From assembly GCA_019925795.1 (NCBI GenBank), contig CM034309.1:27584729-27648728 (forward strand): a stretch of DNA of 64,000 nucleotides, in the 5' to 3' direction. Below, in pieces: positions 33,320 through 45,300 of this stretch. The translations under genes were made by a program, and so were the position numbers. The notes under the pieces are model-generated. The model saw only the letters and a list, made by a program, of their open reading frames with translations. It was not told the DNA's origin and did no database searches. The DNA comes from Dendrobium chrysotoxum. Taxonomy: Eukaryota > Streptophyta > Magnoliopsida > Asparagales > Orchidaceae. Numbering within the stretch: the stretch's first letter is position 1; each line of letters starts with the position of its first letter.

Positions 33320-34915
33320 TCACCGCAGGCATATGCGCTGGGTGATTGTTGAGTTTTCCTTTATCCTACTGCAGGCATATGCGCCGGGTAGGGACTCTGC
33401 TGCAGGCACATACACCGGGCAGATGTGACCTTTTCCTCTTCACATCACTATAGGCAGATGCGCCAAGTGATTGTGTAGGGCGTTCTTTCTTTATCCTACT
33501 GCAGGCATATGCGCCGGGTAGGGACTCTACTGTAGGCACATACACCGGGCAGAGGTGACCTTCTCTTTTCTCTCCATATCACTGCAGGCATATGCGCCGA
33601 GTGATTGTTGAGTTTTCCTTTATCCTATTGCAGACATATGCGTCGGGTAGGAACCCCGTTGCAGGCACATACACCGAGCGGGGGTGGACTTTTCACTGAT
33701 TGTCTTACTGCAGGCATATGTGCCGGGTAGACATCAGACTTTACTTGGTTGAGAGAGCTCGACAGAGTCCCTGGGAGGCATTCCTCACCACTCCTTTTTC
33801 ACTGATTGTCTTACTGCAGGCATATGCGCCGGGTAGACTTCAGACTTTACTTGGTTGAGAGAGCCCGACAGAGTCCCTGGGAGGCATTCCTCACCACTCC
33901 TTTTTGCCTGGTTGTCTTACTGCAGGCATATGCGCCGGGTAGACATCAGTCTTTACTCTTTACTTGGTTGAGAAAGCCCGACAGAGTCCCTGGGAGGCAT
34001 TCCTCACCACCCTTTTTCCCTGATTTTCCTACTGCAGGCATATGCGCCGGGTAGACATCAGTCTTTACACTTTACTTGGTTGAGAAAGCCCGACAGAGTC
34101 CCTGGGAGGCATTCCTCACCACTCTTTTTCCCTGATTGTCCTACTGCAGGCATATGCGCCGGGTAGACATCAGTCTTTACTCTTTACTTGGTTGAGAGAG
34201 CCCGACAGAGTCCCTGGGAGGCATTCCTCACCACTCTTTTTTTCTCTGATTGTCTTACTACAGGCATATGCACCGGGTAGACATCAGTCTTTACTCTTTA
34301 CTTGGTTGAGTGAGCCCGACAGAGTCCCTGGGAGGCATATCTCACCACACCTTTTCACTGATTGTCTTACTGCAGGCATATGCGCCGGGTGGACATCAGA
34401 CTTTACTTGGTTGAGAGAGCCCCGACAGAGTCCCTGGGAGGGCATTCCTCACCACTCTTTTCCCCTGATTGTCCTACTGCAGGCATATGCACCGGGTAGA
34501 CATCAGACTTTATTCTTTACTTGGTTGAGAGAGCCCCGACAGAGTCCCTGGGAGGGCATTCCTCACCACTCTTTTTTCTCTGATTGTCTTACTGCAGGCA
34601 TATGCGCCGGGTAGACATCAGTCTTTACTCTGTACTTGGTTGAGTGAGCTCGACAGAGTCCCTGGGAGGCATTCCTCACCACTCTTTTTTTCTCTGATTG
34701 TCTTACTGCAGGCATATGCACCGGGTAGACATCAGTCTTTACTCTTTACTTGGTTGAGTGAGCCCGACAGAGTCCCTGGGAGGCATATCTCACCACACAT
34801 TTTCCCTGATTGTCCTACTGCAGGCATATGCGCCGGGTAGACATCAGTCTTTACTCTTTACTTGGTGGAGTGAGCCCGACAGAGTCCCTGGGAGGCATAC
34901 CTCACCACTCCTTTT
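33320..34915 (+). repeat. Tandem array in element B, core unit about 105-115 bp
   Basis: From about 33700 there are some eleven units of the form TACTGCAGGCATATGCGCCGG + GTAGACATCAG...TTACTTGGTTGAG...CCCGACAGAGTCCCTGGGAGG + CATTCCTCACCACTC. From 33320 to 33700 shorter and mixed units (TGCAGGCATATGCGCCGGGT, TGCAGGCACATACACCGGGC) alternate, giving a higher-order pattern. Several ORFs (for example 34192-34614) run through because the unit length is often near a multiple of three; they are not genes. It lies before the LTR, as in A. Confidence 0.9.
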
Positions 34916-36128
34916 ACCTTCCGTTCTGCTATTTCGATATGGTCAGGCAGATAGTTGGTCTACTTTATCTTTCACTCTTTGTTTCACTGTTTTGATATGG
35001 TCATGTGAACATCGAATTGTCCACATTCACTATTTTGATATGATTAAGTGGATGTGAGACCCTTTACCTTTATTTTCTTCTCTATTCTGCCCTTACTATA
35101 TGGTAAGGCAGATAGATGATTTACCACCCTTCTCTAGTGACACTCCTTGCTTTCCTTTGATTGTTATTCTTTACTATTTTGATTTGAGCGAGTGATTGTT
35201 GGATCTCCTTTCTCCTTACATCATCTTAGACCCTTGTTCTAGATGATCATTGAATTTTTCTTAGCTCTTTATGATTTTATTTCAATTCTGCTCATGCGAG
35301 CATGAGCTCCCTTTCTCCTTCTCTTATTCTGCCATTTCAATCTGGTTATGAAGATAGTTGACTTTCATTCCTTGGCTCTCCCTCGCATTATGCCAAGCTG
35401 GTTTAGCGAGTGTTGCGCCCCTTTCATTCGCTGTTTCGAGTCGATCAGGCGAATTTCAAGTTTCTCTCCCATCTTCTATCCCATCATGCCTGCGTGGTTG
35501 TATGATCATCACATGATTGAGTGATTGATTGAGTGCATGGTCATTGTGTGATTGTTTGATCTTAAGGTGATTGTTGCATTTTGGATTGCTCATTGTATGA
35601 TTAGATAATGGTTGCCTATTTGGGTTTGTTGCATGATCATGTAACTATTGCATAATTAGATGATTGTTGCATTATTGTGTAATCATTACATAGTTATATG
35701 ATTGTTGTATAACTATTGTATGATTATTTGCTAATTGTCATATGATTTGATATGATTAGAGGATTATTACATATTCATCACATGATTAAAGTGTGACTAG
35801 ATTATTGTCATATGATTAGTTGATGGTGGCATGGACGTATGATATTTATTTGATTTCGATGGGCATCATACGATTGCGTGATTGCATGATTATGTAATCA
35901 AATTGCATGCTTGGGTGACTATTGTATGAATGCATGAGCATAGCATGGCGAGACACCGACGCATGATTGTGTGATTGTGGTGTGGTTGGATGTTTCTTGA
36001 GTCTCTCTGGTTGATTATAGGATTGCATCTTCTTAGTGAGTCCCATCAGTTGAGCACAGGGTTGCACTTTTCTAGATATAGGGAGGTCAACGCCAACACG
36101 TACGGCTCGCTAATCGTTCACCGCACCT
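34916..36128 (+). other. Element B, region between tandem array and PPT
   Basis: No gene. 34940-35480 repeats ATTTTGATATGGTCA-like pieces. 35480-35990 is a worn short-period repeat built from TGATTGTTGCATGAT-like words. 36061-36128 (GGGAGGTCAACGCCAACACG onwards) leads into the PPT-like site. Confidence 0.6.
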
Positions 36129-36142
36129 GTTGGGGGTCCGTT
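36129..36142 (+). promoter_or_regulatory. PPT-like site before the LTR of element B
   Basis: GTTGGGGGTCCGTT directly precedes TGTTGACCTC. The same arrangement on A's minus strand (TTTGGGGTCCATT before TGTTGACCTC) supports it as a conserved priming site and fixes the LTR start. Confidence 0.55.
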
Positions 36143-39100
36143 TGTTGACCTCGATTTTCACCAGTTTACCCTCGAGCTTCTTCAGTTAGCTTAATTGGAC
36201 CTAATCGAGTCTATTTTAAACTCAGGATGACTCGAATTGAGTTGAATTAAACCCGATGACGTTTAATTAGCTTTGATCGATGCATTCTGGCCACGTCGAG
36301 GTCAATTTGACTCAAGTAATCATTTTATTTAAATTTTAATTACGTTAATTTGATCCAATCAAATCAAACTCAAGTTGACCCGAATTAGGTCTGACTTCGA
36401 GCTTGATTTTTTTTAATTTAATACGTTTAATTTAATTCCAATTGAAGTTTATTCGGCTCACTAAATAATTTAAATAATTTCCTAAATAAAAAAATTTATG
36501 TTTATGGCATGATTTTGAAGACTTCCTCCTTTGTTTTGACGAGCATTTACTCCATATGAAAGGAGTCTCGTCTCAGGTTCGCAGAACTCCAAGAGACAGA
36601 AGACTCCCGATCCTTTCCTTGCTCTCTCCATCTCTATTGCATTTTGCACACCCCAGGAGGTCGAAGGCCCTCCCTCTCCGACTCCTGCTAGTTCGCGAGA
36701 CACCCAAGCCCAGGTGGACCGAACCCCTGTTTGTGAATCCCTCCTCGACCTGCCCGTCAGACTTCGCCTCCTGGAAGCACAGTCCGCCTCTCCTCTCGGT
36801 TCGCAAGTCCCAGGATTCGCACCTCCATCCAGCTCTCCCCCAGCTCCCTCCGTCTCTTGCTGGTGCGTTCATAAGCCACGACCAGGAGCCCAGGCCGACG
36901 CACCTCTCTCCATCATTCTCTGATTCAGACGCCTCTAGGTGCCCGAACTCCTTCGCCAATCTGCTCTCGCCGACCAACCTCCTTCATAACAGCAGGCCGA
37001 AGCCCCCACCATTCGGCCTCTGCCTTGTTGCGACCAGAGACATCTCTCTTCTATTTATGGTTTCGCACACCTGGACCGAATCCCTTACGACGACTTGTCT
37101 TAGCCTTCTCTACCTTAGCCGAGACCCCTTCCCTACATCAGGTATATTCTTCTCTTCTACCTCCTTCTACTTCTTCTTACTTCACTTCTTCTCCCACTAC
37201 CTCTCATTCTTCTCACTTTCTTACTATTTCTTCTCCTTTCTTACAAAAATCTGAGAAGAAATAACTTGCTTGAGTATTCTTTTGTTACCTATGAGCATAC
37301 ATGTGTATCTTTTTGTTGAGATCATTATTGTGTGAATCATGAAAAGTTGTATAGATTATTCAGAAGATTTCACTGAAGTAGGTGTGCAAATTGGATTTTC
37401 ATGTTAGATTGTTTTCATGTGATCTTGTAAACATCGCATACAAGGTGTTCGGTGAAATGTCATCAAAAGAAAATTGTGATGTTTTGGTTCAAGTTGAAGC
37501 TTTATGTTGGTCATATATTGTAAAGTCCATAGATCTCACTTGTGTTATGTGTGTTGGTTGTTCACCATGGGAAAAGGTGTGGCTTTAGAGAGGAATGTTA
37601 ATCCTCATGGGATAAACTTTATTGTTATGAGTAAAGGGCATGTTTTTATCCCATCATCTCCACATCTTTAAGAAATTCGTAGGCTTGGGTTGTGTGGAAT
37701 GTTTGGATATTAATTTTCTTGTAGGAATCTCCCAAGTCAGATTTCTTTTAGAAACTTTTGGATAGGATGGTTTCTTTTGGTTTTGCTTGAATCAATAAAA
37801 GAGAATGTGCTTGAAATAGGTGTATTGCACTTGAAAGAAGGTATGTGGCTGTTAAAAGGGGAATACATGCTTACCTCTCATTACTATTAGAGGAAAACTA
37901 TCAGGCAATATGATCTTATAAGTCTTAATCCAAGATCTCCTTTCTTGAGTTAGACTGTGGTTCTTTTCCCTTGAGATTTTCTTGAGTTTTTCATAAGTCA
38001 AAAGTGATTCATCTACTATGAGAGCATGAAACCGAGGTTTCTTAAAACCCAAATACTATATGATATATTCGCTGGGTTTGTCATTTTTGAAAAGCTTGTG
38101 ATCACCTCTATGTTAATTTCCCTTACTTTATATGCATTTTTGTTTTGTTAATCAAAAGATATTGGTATTAGTTGATTTCATGCTTTTGTGAAGAAGAAAT
38201 GAGTAAGGTAATGGTTAATTCTTAGAGGAGCTTTTCAAGCTTTCATTTCTACATTATACTTGTGAGACTAAGTGTTGAGTTTGAAAAAGTTTTGTGTGAT
38301 TGTGTTGTTGGAGCTTTCTTTTCTCTCTTTTAAAAGCTTTTGGAGCTTGGAAAGTTTTGATCTCTAGTATTACATTTGTATGGATAACATAGGGCTGATT
38401 TTTTTTCTGTTAAAGTGACACATGTTGGAAGCATGTTTAGTTGAAGTTTTATATTGATAGTATCTCATAAAGTCCATGTGTACACAAAGGTTTTATGCTT
38501 TCAAATTAGAGATTTTCATGAGCATGAATTGTTTTGTTGGAGAGATTCCAATGCCACTTGATATTTCTTTTATGTACCTGTTACGTTCTACTCTTGCTTT
38601 CACCTTATTAGAATGCCTCACATATAGTGTTGTATGACAGATCATATGTTTCGGATATCGAATGTTTGCGTCGAGGTTGATTCTTTATGTGACATGGAAG
38701 GTTTGGTTAATTATATGTGTTTAAACTTTATTCCTTGTGATAATGGCATGATAGTTGGATTCATGTAGAAGTCATGAGAGATCATGAGGGGCTATGTTAT
38801 TTGTTGTCAAAATGTGCACATGAGATGTTTGTAATAATGTCATTGAGGAAAAGTTGTGGTATTTGAAGAATTGTGACCTGTGAAACTTTCTTTTTTTTTT
38901 AGCCATCACCATTGCATGATTCGTGGACAATTGGAAAAGTGCATGTGTAGGCTTATATTTCTACTATACTTAAGCTTGTCTTGTTAGTATAATTGTAAGT
39001 ATTTTGTTGAAGTGCCTCTTGAACTTTGGAGAGGAGTTATATGTAGATTTGTATTGTTTTCATGTTCCAAAATGCTTTGGAGATGAGTTATGTGCAGATT

Positions 39101-42100
39101 TTTCATAGTTTTATGCTCCAAACTGTTTTGGAGATGGATTAGAGATAATTTTTCTATGTCCTCGTTGCTTAAGAGACTTGCAATATTATATGTTTTGGCA
39201 TGAAATCGTGTTTACAAGTCTAAGTCAAAACTTCCTTTGAGATTTTTTGTGGCATGCAGCATGAGAATTGAAAATTTAGTGGAAGAATTCTAAAATCCGT
39301 TTTGTGTAAAAGAAAGCTTTAAAAGTGATTCTTTTGGTTGTAAAATATTTTGTATTGGAGAGCTTTAAAGTTTTGCTTTGTGTTGGAAACTTCACAAACT
39401 TTTTAGTTGGAGAATTTCTGTAGATTTACCCCACGTTAAAGAAATATACTATTTGTTTTGCATCGATAGAAACTATTGTGGATTTTGTATTGGGGAAGTT
39501 TTATTGATTGTTTTGCTTGAAGGTTTTGTGAGTTGTTTTGTTTTGAGATTCTTCCGATTGTTTTGCAAAGTGAGGGCTTTATGAACGATTTTATGTTTGA
39601 GAAGCTTGAGGTCAGATTACCCTGTCAGTTCTCTTTTTATGGATGAATTTTCTTTCTCTTATTTGCTTTTGGTTTCAAAGATGAGTTTCAACAAGAATGT
39701 AAGTTGAAAGACTTGTTTGGGCTTTGATTTCAGTATTGATTTTCTTCTTTTTTACTCTGAGTGTTATATGTAAAGTGATTTGGGTGATTGTGTCGAGTCT
39801 TTCGAGTGCTTTCTTAAAACGTGAGAACAGTAAATAGCATCCCAATTTTCCTTCCTCTTATTTGCATTTGGCTTAAATGCTGAATGGGAATAAGGGTGGG
39901 GTAAAGGCATGTTTGGACTTTGATGGGGCATGCCTATCAATGAGATGCTAACATTCCATAAAATAATAAATAAAGACCGTTTTTGTAACAATGTGGGGAG
40001 ATTTGGACGGTACTGGAGATCAAACAGCCGAGCTAACATCCCGACAAAAGAAGAGGTATATTTCCATTTAATTGTACTCTATTTTGATTATTTGCATATT
40101 GAACATGATCCTGCTCTCATCCAATACTTGTTCTTTTCTTTGTTCTTTTCGAGGTACTATGGGGAAGCAAAGAAGGAGCTTCTTAGGAGCACTAGACGTA
40201 GGAGCTTGGACAATTGGATCCGAGCATCAGTCGTCCCCATTCATTCTGGTGGGGGTGCTACGAGCGATACCACCGGGTCATAGCCCCCGGTGTTGTGAGT
40301 TTTTCTCAAAACTTAGATAGCCTCTAGGGAACCCATCAGTGTGTACGGTCCCCTACCTTTAGGGCCCTATAGAAACTTCAATTCTTAGGTAATTTTCTTC
40401 TTTTATTTTATTATAGAGCCCTAAACCCATTTACACATATGCGAATGTCTAAGGGGTTAGAAATAAAACATCTATTCATCTCCTACAACACTAGTGACAC
40501 CTAAGGACAATAATTAAGGACTGAGTCTTAGAGAACTTAGACTTAGGATGCATGCTCCTTTAGGATAGAAACACGAAACATAGAAAACCTAGTGACACAT
40601 CATCCTAGGGCTAGTTTGCCTTAATTCATTAATAAAATAGTGAAATCAATTATAATCTAAATCATAAATGCATTAAAACACTTAATCTTTAATCAAACTA
40701 TAATCAACATACGAAATCACTAGGAGGTGGAATTTGAACATAAACTTGAACTAAAATCTAATTAAAATATTAATCACCTCTTAGTCAAGTATTAACTAAA
40801 TAAATTTCATCAAAATAAACTCAAATCCTAGGAGTTATAAAATTGGGAAGCGAATCTAACTTGAACAAAAAAAACCTTATAATACCCAAACTTTGAAAAT
40901 TCGTAACTAATTACAGAAAAATTCAAATCAAGTAAATTAAAAAGCACTCAACTCTAATTAAAGTCTACTATTCATTAAAAATACTAACCTTCCAAAAATC
41001 AACCTAATTTAAAAAGTCAACTCTCCGGTCAACCGTAGTTCAATAACTAGGGCCCGAAACTCCTAAAATCATAACTTTGCCTAGAAAACTCCAAATTCAG
41101 TAAACTAATAGTCTAATTACTCGTGGTAAGGTATAGTATTTAATAAAAATACTAACTCTCCTAGACCCAACCTGTTTCTAATAATAATCCCCTTTTGGAC
41201 CCCTTTTAGTCTAGTATATAGGTGGGCCCCGGATCTCCTAACAATCACTAATTCAATTTAAACTTCAAATATTATTACCCTAAGCATTAAGAATTGATCC
41301 ACAAATTAAATTGACTAAAATGGATCTTAATTCACTAATATTTGAACTTTAACTAAATCCTCCTTTTCAAACCTTCAACAAATATTAACACAAAATAAAT
41401 CAAACCATCTACCTAATATATGACCAATCCAATGACACACAAACTTTCTACATACACGTAGAATTGATTGTTAGGGCACCACTTCTAGATCTAGGTTAGG
41501 CCGGTGTTCTCTTTCTCAGTTGTTTTTTGTGTTGTGATCGCTCTTGCATGTGGCACGTGTGCTATTTGTGTTGACTTGGAGTGTTTGTTTATTTTATTAC
41601 TGTACTTTACTTTATCTGTGATATGATTGCTTGTATGTTAGATCTACCCCTAGGCTAGGGACGTTTTATACTGACTCAGTCTTATGCAGGTGGCCATGCT
41701 CATGCAGCGCTAAAATAAATGGGGGCTAATATGATAAATCATAAATTATAAATGCTCGCTACAGGTGCTCCAAAGTGCTTAGCCCCCAAATAAATAAGAG
41801 CGTGGCCAAGTGTGTTTATTTTTTTGCATAGATATAACTGCTTGAGATGTGACATATAAACTGCTTGGGATGTGTTATTAGGATAACCTTGCAGGTTCAG
41901 TCCGGGTCTAGATTTTCTTTTTCATAATGTAATTTGGTGTAATTCATATTGAGTTGTGAAAGTCTTCAAAAGTCTGGCATTTCAAGTACTATGTACCCAA
42001 AGAGAAAAAAAAAGCCCTTCACAGGAAATTTCTTATTCATTTGAGTATCCTTTTGGAGGACGGTCCATAGAAGAACCAGGAGACGACCCACGTGAAGGCT

Positions 42101-42754
42101 TGAAGGTGAAGACTTGGAGATGAAATGCCTGGCTTTTAAGACTTGCGTCGTCCAGTAGGATTAGAATCCAGGATGTTGTCGATGGGGCCTGGCCACCATT
42201 ACTTTTCTGTAGACCCTGGGTTGTACTTATACGGCACTTACCGTGGACTGTGGACTCTTTCTTACTCTGCTCTGTGGATTTATATTGGTTGGTTTATTTT
42301 GTGTGCGCAGTAGAAATTACCTGCTTTTATTAGGTTTCTTTTTTTGCATGTGCTTGGCCTGATTTCGCTAGGCTTTTTAGGAATAAAATTTTTCTACTCG
42401 TAATTAATACTTAAAATTTTAAGAAATAAATAACATAGAAATGTAACAATCTAGGGAATAGCCGGAATCGTCCGGGGTCGCATGCATATCAATGCATTCT
42501 CTCCCTCCTTGCTATAAGACACTTCCCCGCCTGCGGGTAGAGTCCAGATAATCCGACCTATGAGAATGAGGTGCTGGATCTTGGGAAGTCTAGTCCTTTT
42601 CTAAAAAAAACTACTTTATAAGCCTTTTTAAAATTCTATGCATATTTGATTTGAGATCGTTAACCAGCATGCATTGCATTAGAAACTAATTAAATTAAAA
42701 TTTTAATTGCATTAGTCTTAGGAGCATACACCCTACATAAGTCCAGGGCCAATT
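36143..42754 (+). repeat. Giant LTR of element B (about 6.6 kb)
   Basis: Starts TGTTGACCTCGATTTTCACC. The last roughly 2.4 kb (about 40400-42754) aligns with the reverse complement of A's LTR, most clearly at 41640-41830 (GTTAGATCTACCCCTAGGC onwards, TTATGCAGGTGGCCATGCTC) and 42660-42720 (CAGCATGCATTGCATTAG). The upstream two thirds differ from A, as expected for fast-changing U3. Length is close to A's 6.78 kb. 36556-37254 is a C/T-rich block with a long Ser/Pro-rich open frame that has no recognisable domain. 37262-40000 is AT-rich without a gene. The end was placed by alignment with A; CCCTACA at 42731-42737 is the alternative TG..CA end. Confidence 0.68.
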
Positions 42755-43440
42755 AGGAAACTCTCTAGACGTCGGTCCCACTTCCGATAACCAAACTACC
42801 TACCCATCTTCCATAAAGACTTGGACAGCATGGATTTTATACGCTTAGGTGGTTAGCTGGCTTTCCTTTTCAGGCAGGATATAAGCCCAGAATGCATTAG
42901 CTAGGACACGGGTGTTAGTGTTGTGTTGAACACTAAACCCATTAGCTTTAGGATTCAAGGCTACTATTGTTTCGTAGTACGCCTCATCAGTAGGTAGGTC
43001 TTCTGTCTTTCAGAGACCATAACCCCTACATATCCGCGTCACACGGATGACACCACCTCCATCCTTCTCTCCTGCATGCTTCGAGCGCATGATTTACTTA
43101 TTTTCTCCAGTTTCTCCTCACTACCATAGTCCCTCCGGATGCTGATCTGAGTCGTGCATGTTGACTAAGCCTAGTTGAACCTTTCTTTCTCTTTGAGTAG
43201 GATTTCCTAGTCTTCGCTCTATGTGCCAATCCCAATTCAGAAAGAATAATGTAGAATCCTTAATCGAGAGTTTTCTCAGGCCCCGGCTTGAGATGTAATT
43301 AACCACGGGGGCTTGCGCCCGTGGGAAACCGAATCCCACTCTCAAATAAACCCCATTCGAGCTAATGTATCGGGTGGGGGAAACCCGTTGTGATTAGATC
43401 ACATATATTATCCATCGGGCTGTGCTGGTGAGAGCCGCTA
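42755..43440 (+). other. Leader of element B, homologous to A's leader
   Basis: AGGAAACTCTCTAGACGTCGG corresponds to A's minus-strand AGGAATCTGCTCTAGATGTC. Further matches: CGCTTAGGTGGTTAGCTGGC (42850), ATTAGCTAGG (42896) and GATGTAATTAACCACGGGGG (43291). Potential hairpins, CGGGTGGGGGAAACCCG near 43372 and GATCACATAT...ATATGTGTGATC (43399-43467), sit where A has its TTCG hairpins. No coding sequence recognised. Confidence 0.6.
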
Positions 43441-43739
43441 TCCTCAATGGTTAATCATATGTGTGATCGAATCTGCCCTCCCATTGGCCAGATACTGTCT
43501 CCCCTCGCGGGACGATGGTGTTTGTTTAGTCCTCTCGGAGGTCCACAAAGGCATTTTGGGCAAGAGAAATATATATGTATGATCTTTCTCCCCTCCAGGA
43601 TTGTTGTGTTAGATCTCAACAACTTACCTTCCCTTCCTTGTTATTCACCTTTCCCTTCTCCTTTAGGGGTTGCATCCCCCAGTTGGGTCATTTGGAAGGA
43701 AGACAAGGTCTCAAATCTTTTACCCATAGAAGCCCTTTA

Positions 43740-44640
43740 ATTTGGAAGGATTTATTATGCACTCACAACTTTAAGAATAAGGATTTCTTATTCTTTTGAT
43801 GTTGGTGATGATGAAGAGATTTTTATTAATGTTGATGATCTCACTATGGGCATAAAAGGAATGAGAGCTTGTTTTGGCAGGTTATATTGTTATAAGAAGG
43901 CTATTTATAGTAATTTTATTTATTTCAAATTTTGATCGTTAAAGGAAGATGATAAGGTTTGGAGTGGGGGACCTTGGTGGCGGATTTCACTCATTTTCAA
44001 TGAGGTTAAGACTAAGATTCATTTAAATATTAAATATCCCCGACTTTCTTTTATGATTTTAAAGCGAAGCAAGATAATTCATAATAATTAGTAAGGTGGG
44101 TATTTCATTAGCAATGAACAACCTAACCATCATGAAGTCACCCCTTGCCATTGTTAGTGTTTGTGTTCAAGTTACTCCATCTTCTATTCTACTATGCTAT
44201 ATTCACATCAACAAAAGTAATTAAAAATTTAACCACGAAATTCATTACGATTGAAAATTGAGTGCATGTTCCTCTATTACTTCCTTTACTCATGATGATT
44301 TTTTGTCCCATCAAGAACCCTCAACACATGTATTTGGCTTTTAGAGGTAGAAGCAAGGGCAAGACACCCTCTCGTAAATGGTCCAAATATTCTAATCCCT
44401 CATAAGAAAGACCTATTAAGAAGCCCATTAACGACTATATATGGAGGGCTTCTCATCTTTATCTTTAGGATAAAGGCCGCCTCCTAAATTATAAAAGGAT
44501 AATTAAAAAATTTAAGATTGATCTCCTTTATTTGCTAGAGACTAAGGTTAGTTAGGACAATATTTTGATCCTTTAAAGTGAGGGAATTTTCTTTATTTTT
44601 GAATGAAAGTAGTTAAAAAAAACTTTCATTGCAGTATTGG
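43740..44640 (+). pseudogene. LINE (non-LTR retrotransposon) remnant, ORF1/ORF2 junction
   Basis: A broken frame reads FDVGDDEEIFINVDD, then SLKEDDKVWSGGPWWRISLIF, resembling the DUF4283 region of plant LINE ORF1 with its conserved gly-Pro-Trp. About 450 bp further, KFKIDLLYLLETKVS resembles the start of the LINE ORF2 endonuclease (ILxLxETK). There are several stops and frameshifts, and no RT part follows, so this is a small decayed fragment. Assignment is from short motifs only. Confidence 0.5.
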
Positions 44641-44654
44641 TGGAAGAATTGGGC

Positions 44655-45300
44655 TAAGAGGTTGTTTGGTTTAAAGTAAATTAGGTGTAAAGTACTTCAA
44701 ATGTAGAGGTTTTGAGAATATTATTGTTTGGTTTGAAAAAAAATTAATGAAATGTAAAATTTTGATGCATTTAGAATTTATCCTCAAGGTCAATTTTGGT
44801 GTTTCTGGAATTCCTCAAATTTGAGTTTTTTTTCAAATACACCATAAATTCATCACCATTGTCGTCGGCCACTGCCCACCTTTGGCTGCCTCCCACCTCT
44901 GGCCGCCGCCACTGCCCACCACCAGCCATCGCCCCATCGACGGTTGTTGGCAGCCACTCGCCACTCCCATTGGCAACCCATTGTCGACTGCCCACCGTCG
45001 CCGTGGCCAACACTGCCCTGCCATCGACTACTGAACACCACAATCTTTGGAGTTTACGTAACATTGATTTTACTTTAAGCAAAAAATAATAATCACCTGC
45101 ATTTATTTTACACTCATTCAAATAATTTCAATATATTTCAAATACACTGTATTTATCTTACACTCCTTTTTTCAGCCAACAAGATAGCCCATTAGTTAAT
45201 TTTTGAGGTAAAATAAAGTTGATTAATTTGTTTGAAGGTTTGTATTTTATTGATGGAGAGCATACCTTTAGATATATAGTATTAATAATAAATACAATAT
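44655..45300. other. Intergenic; possible MITE-like block with low-complexity core
   Basis: GTTGTTTGGTTTAAAGTAAATT (about 44662) and the reverse complement of 45150-45180 (GTTGGCTGAAAAAAGGAGTG) are weakly similar, suggesting worn terminal inverted repeats. The middle (44860-45040) is a GCC/CCA-rich simple stretch whose open frames on both strands are compositional. Confidence 0.25.

Larger units (their letters stand above)
30645..43440 (+). mobile_element. Element B: recombinant giant-LTR relative of A with a gag fragment
   Basis: Order on the plus strand: truncated Ty3-type gag (30645-31650), two tandem arrays (32130-33015, 33320-34915), short AT repeats, a PPT-like site (36129-36142), a 6.6-kb LTR starting TGTTGACCTC (36143-42754), then leader sequence homologous to A's leader (42755-about 43440). 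An LTR with a PPT on its left and a leader on its right is not a normal element end: it joins the 3' half of one copy to the 5' half of another, as unequal recombination between LTRs produces. No pol is present. The left part of gag is missing because A abuts it. Right boundary approximate. Confidence 0.7.

Noticed and set aside
33806..34995. Several long plus-strand ORFs
   Set aside because: They are read-through of the 105-115 bp tandem repeat; sequence repeats in protein exactly follow DNA units.
36556..37254. 232-residue ORF in the LTR of element B
   Set aside because: Ser/Pro/Phe-rich with a C/T-rich DNA strand, no domain and a position in LTR; probably untranslated leader.
44796..45089. 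Overlapping ORFs on both strands
   Set aside because: Simple GCC/CCA-type sequence opens several frames at once; no protein-like pattern.
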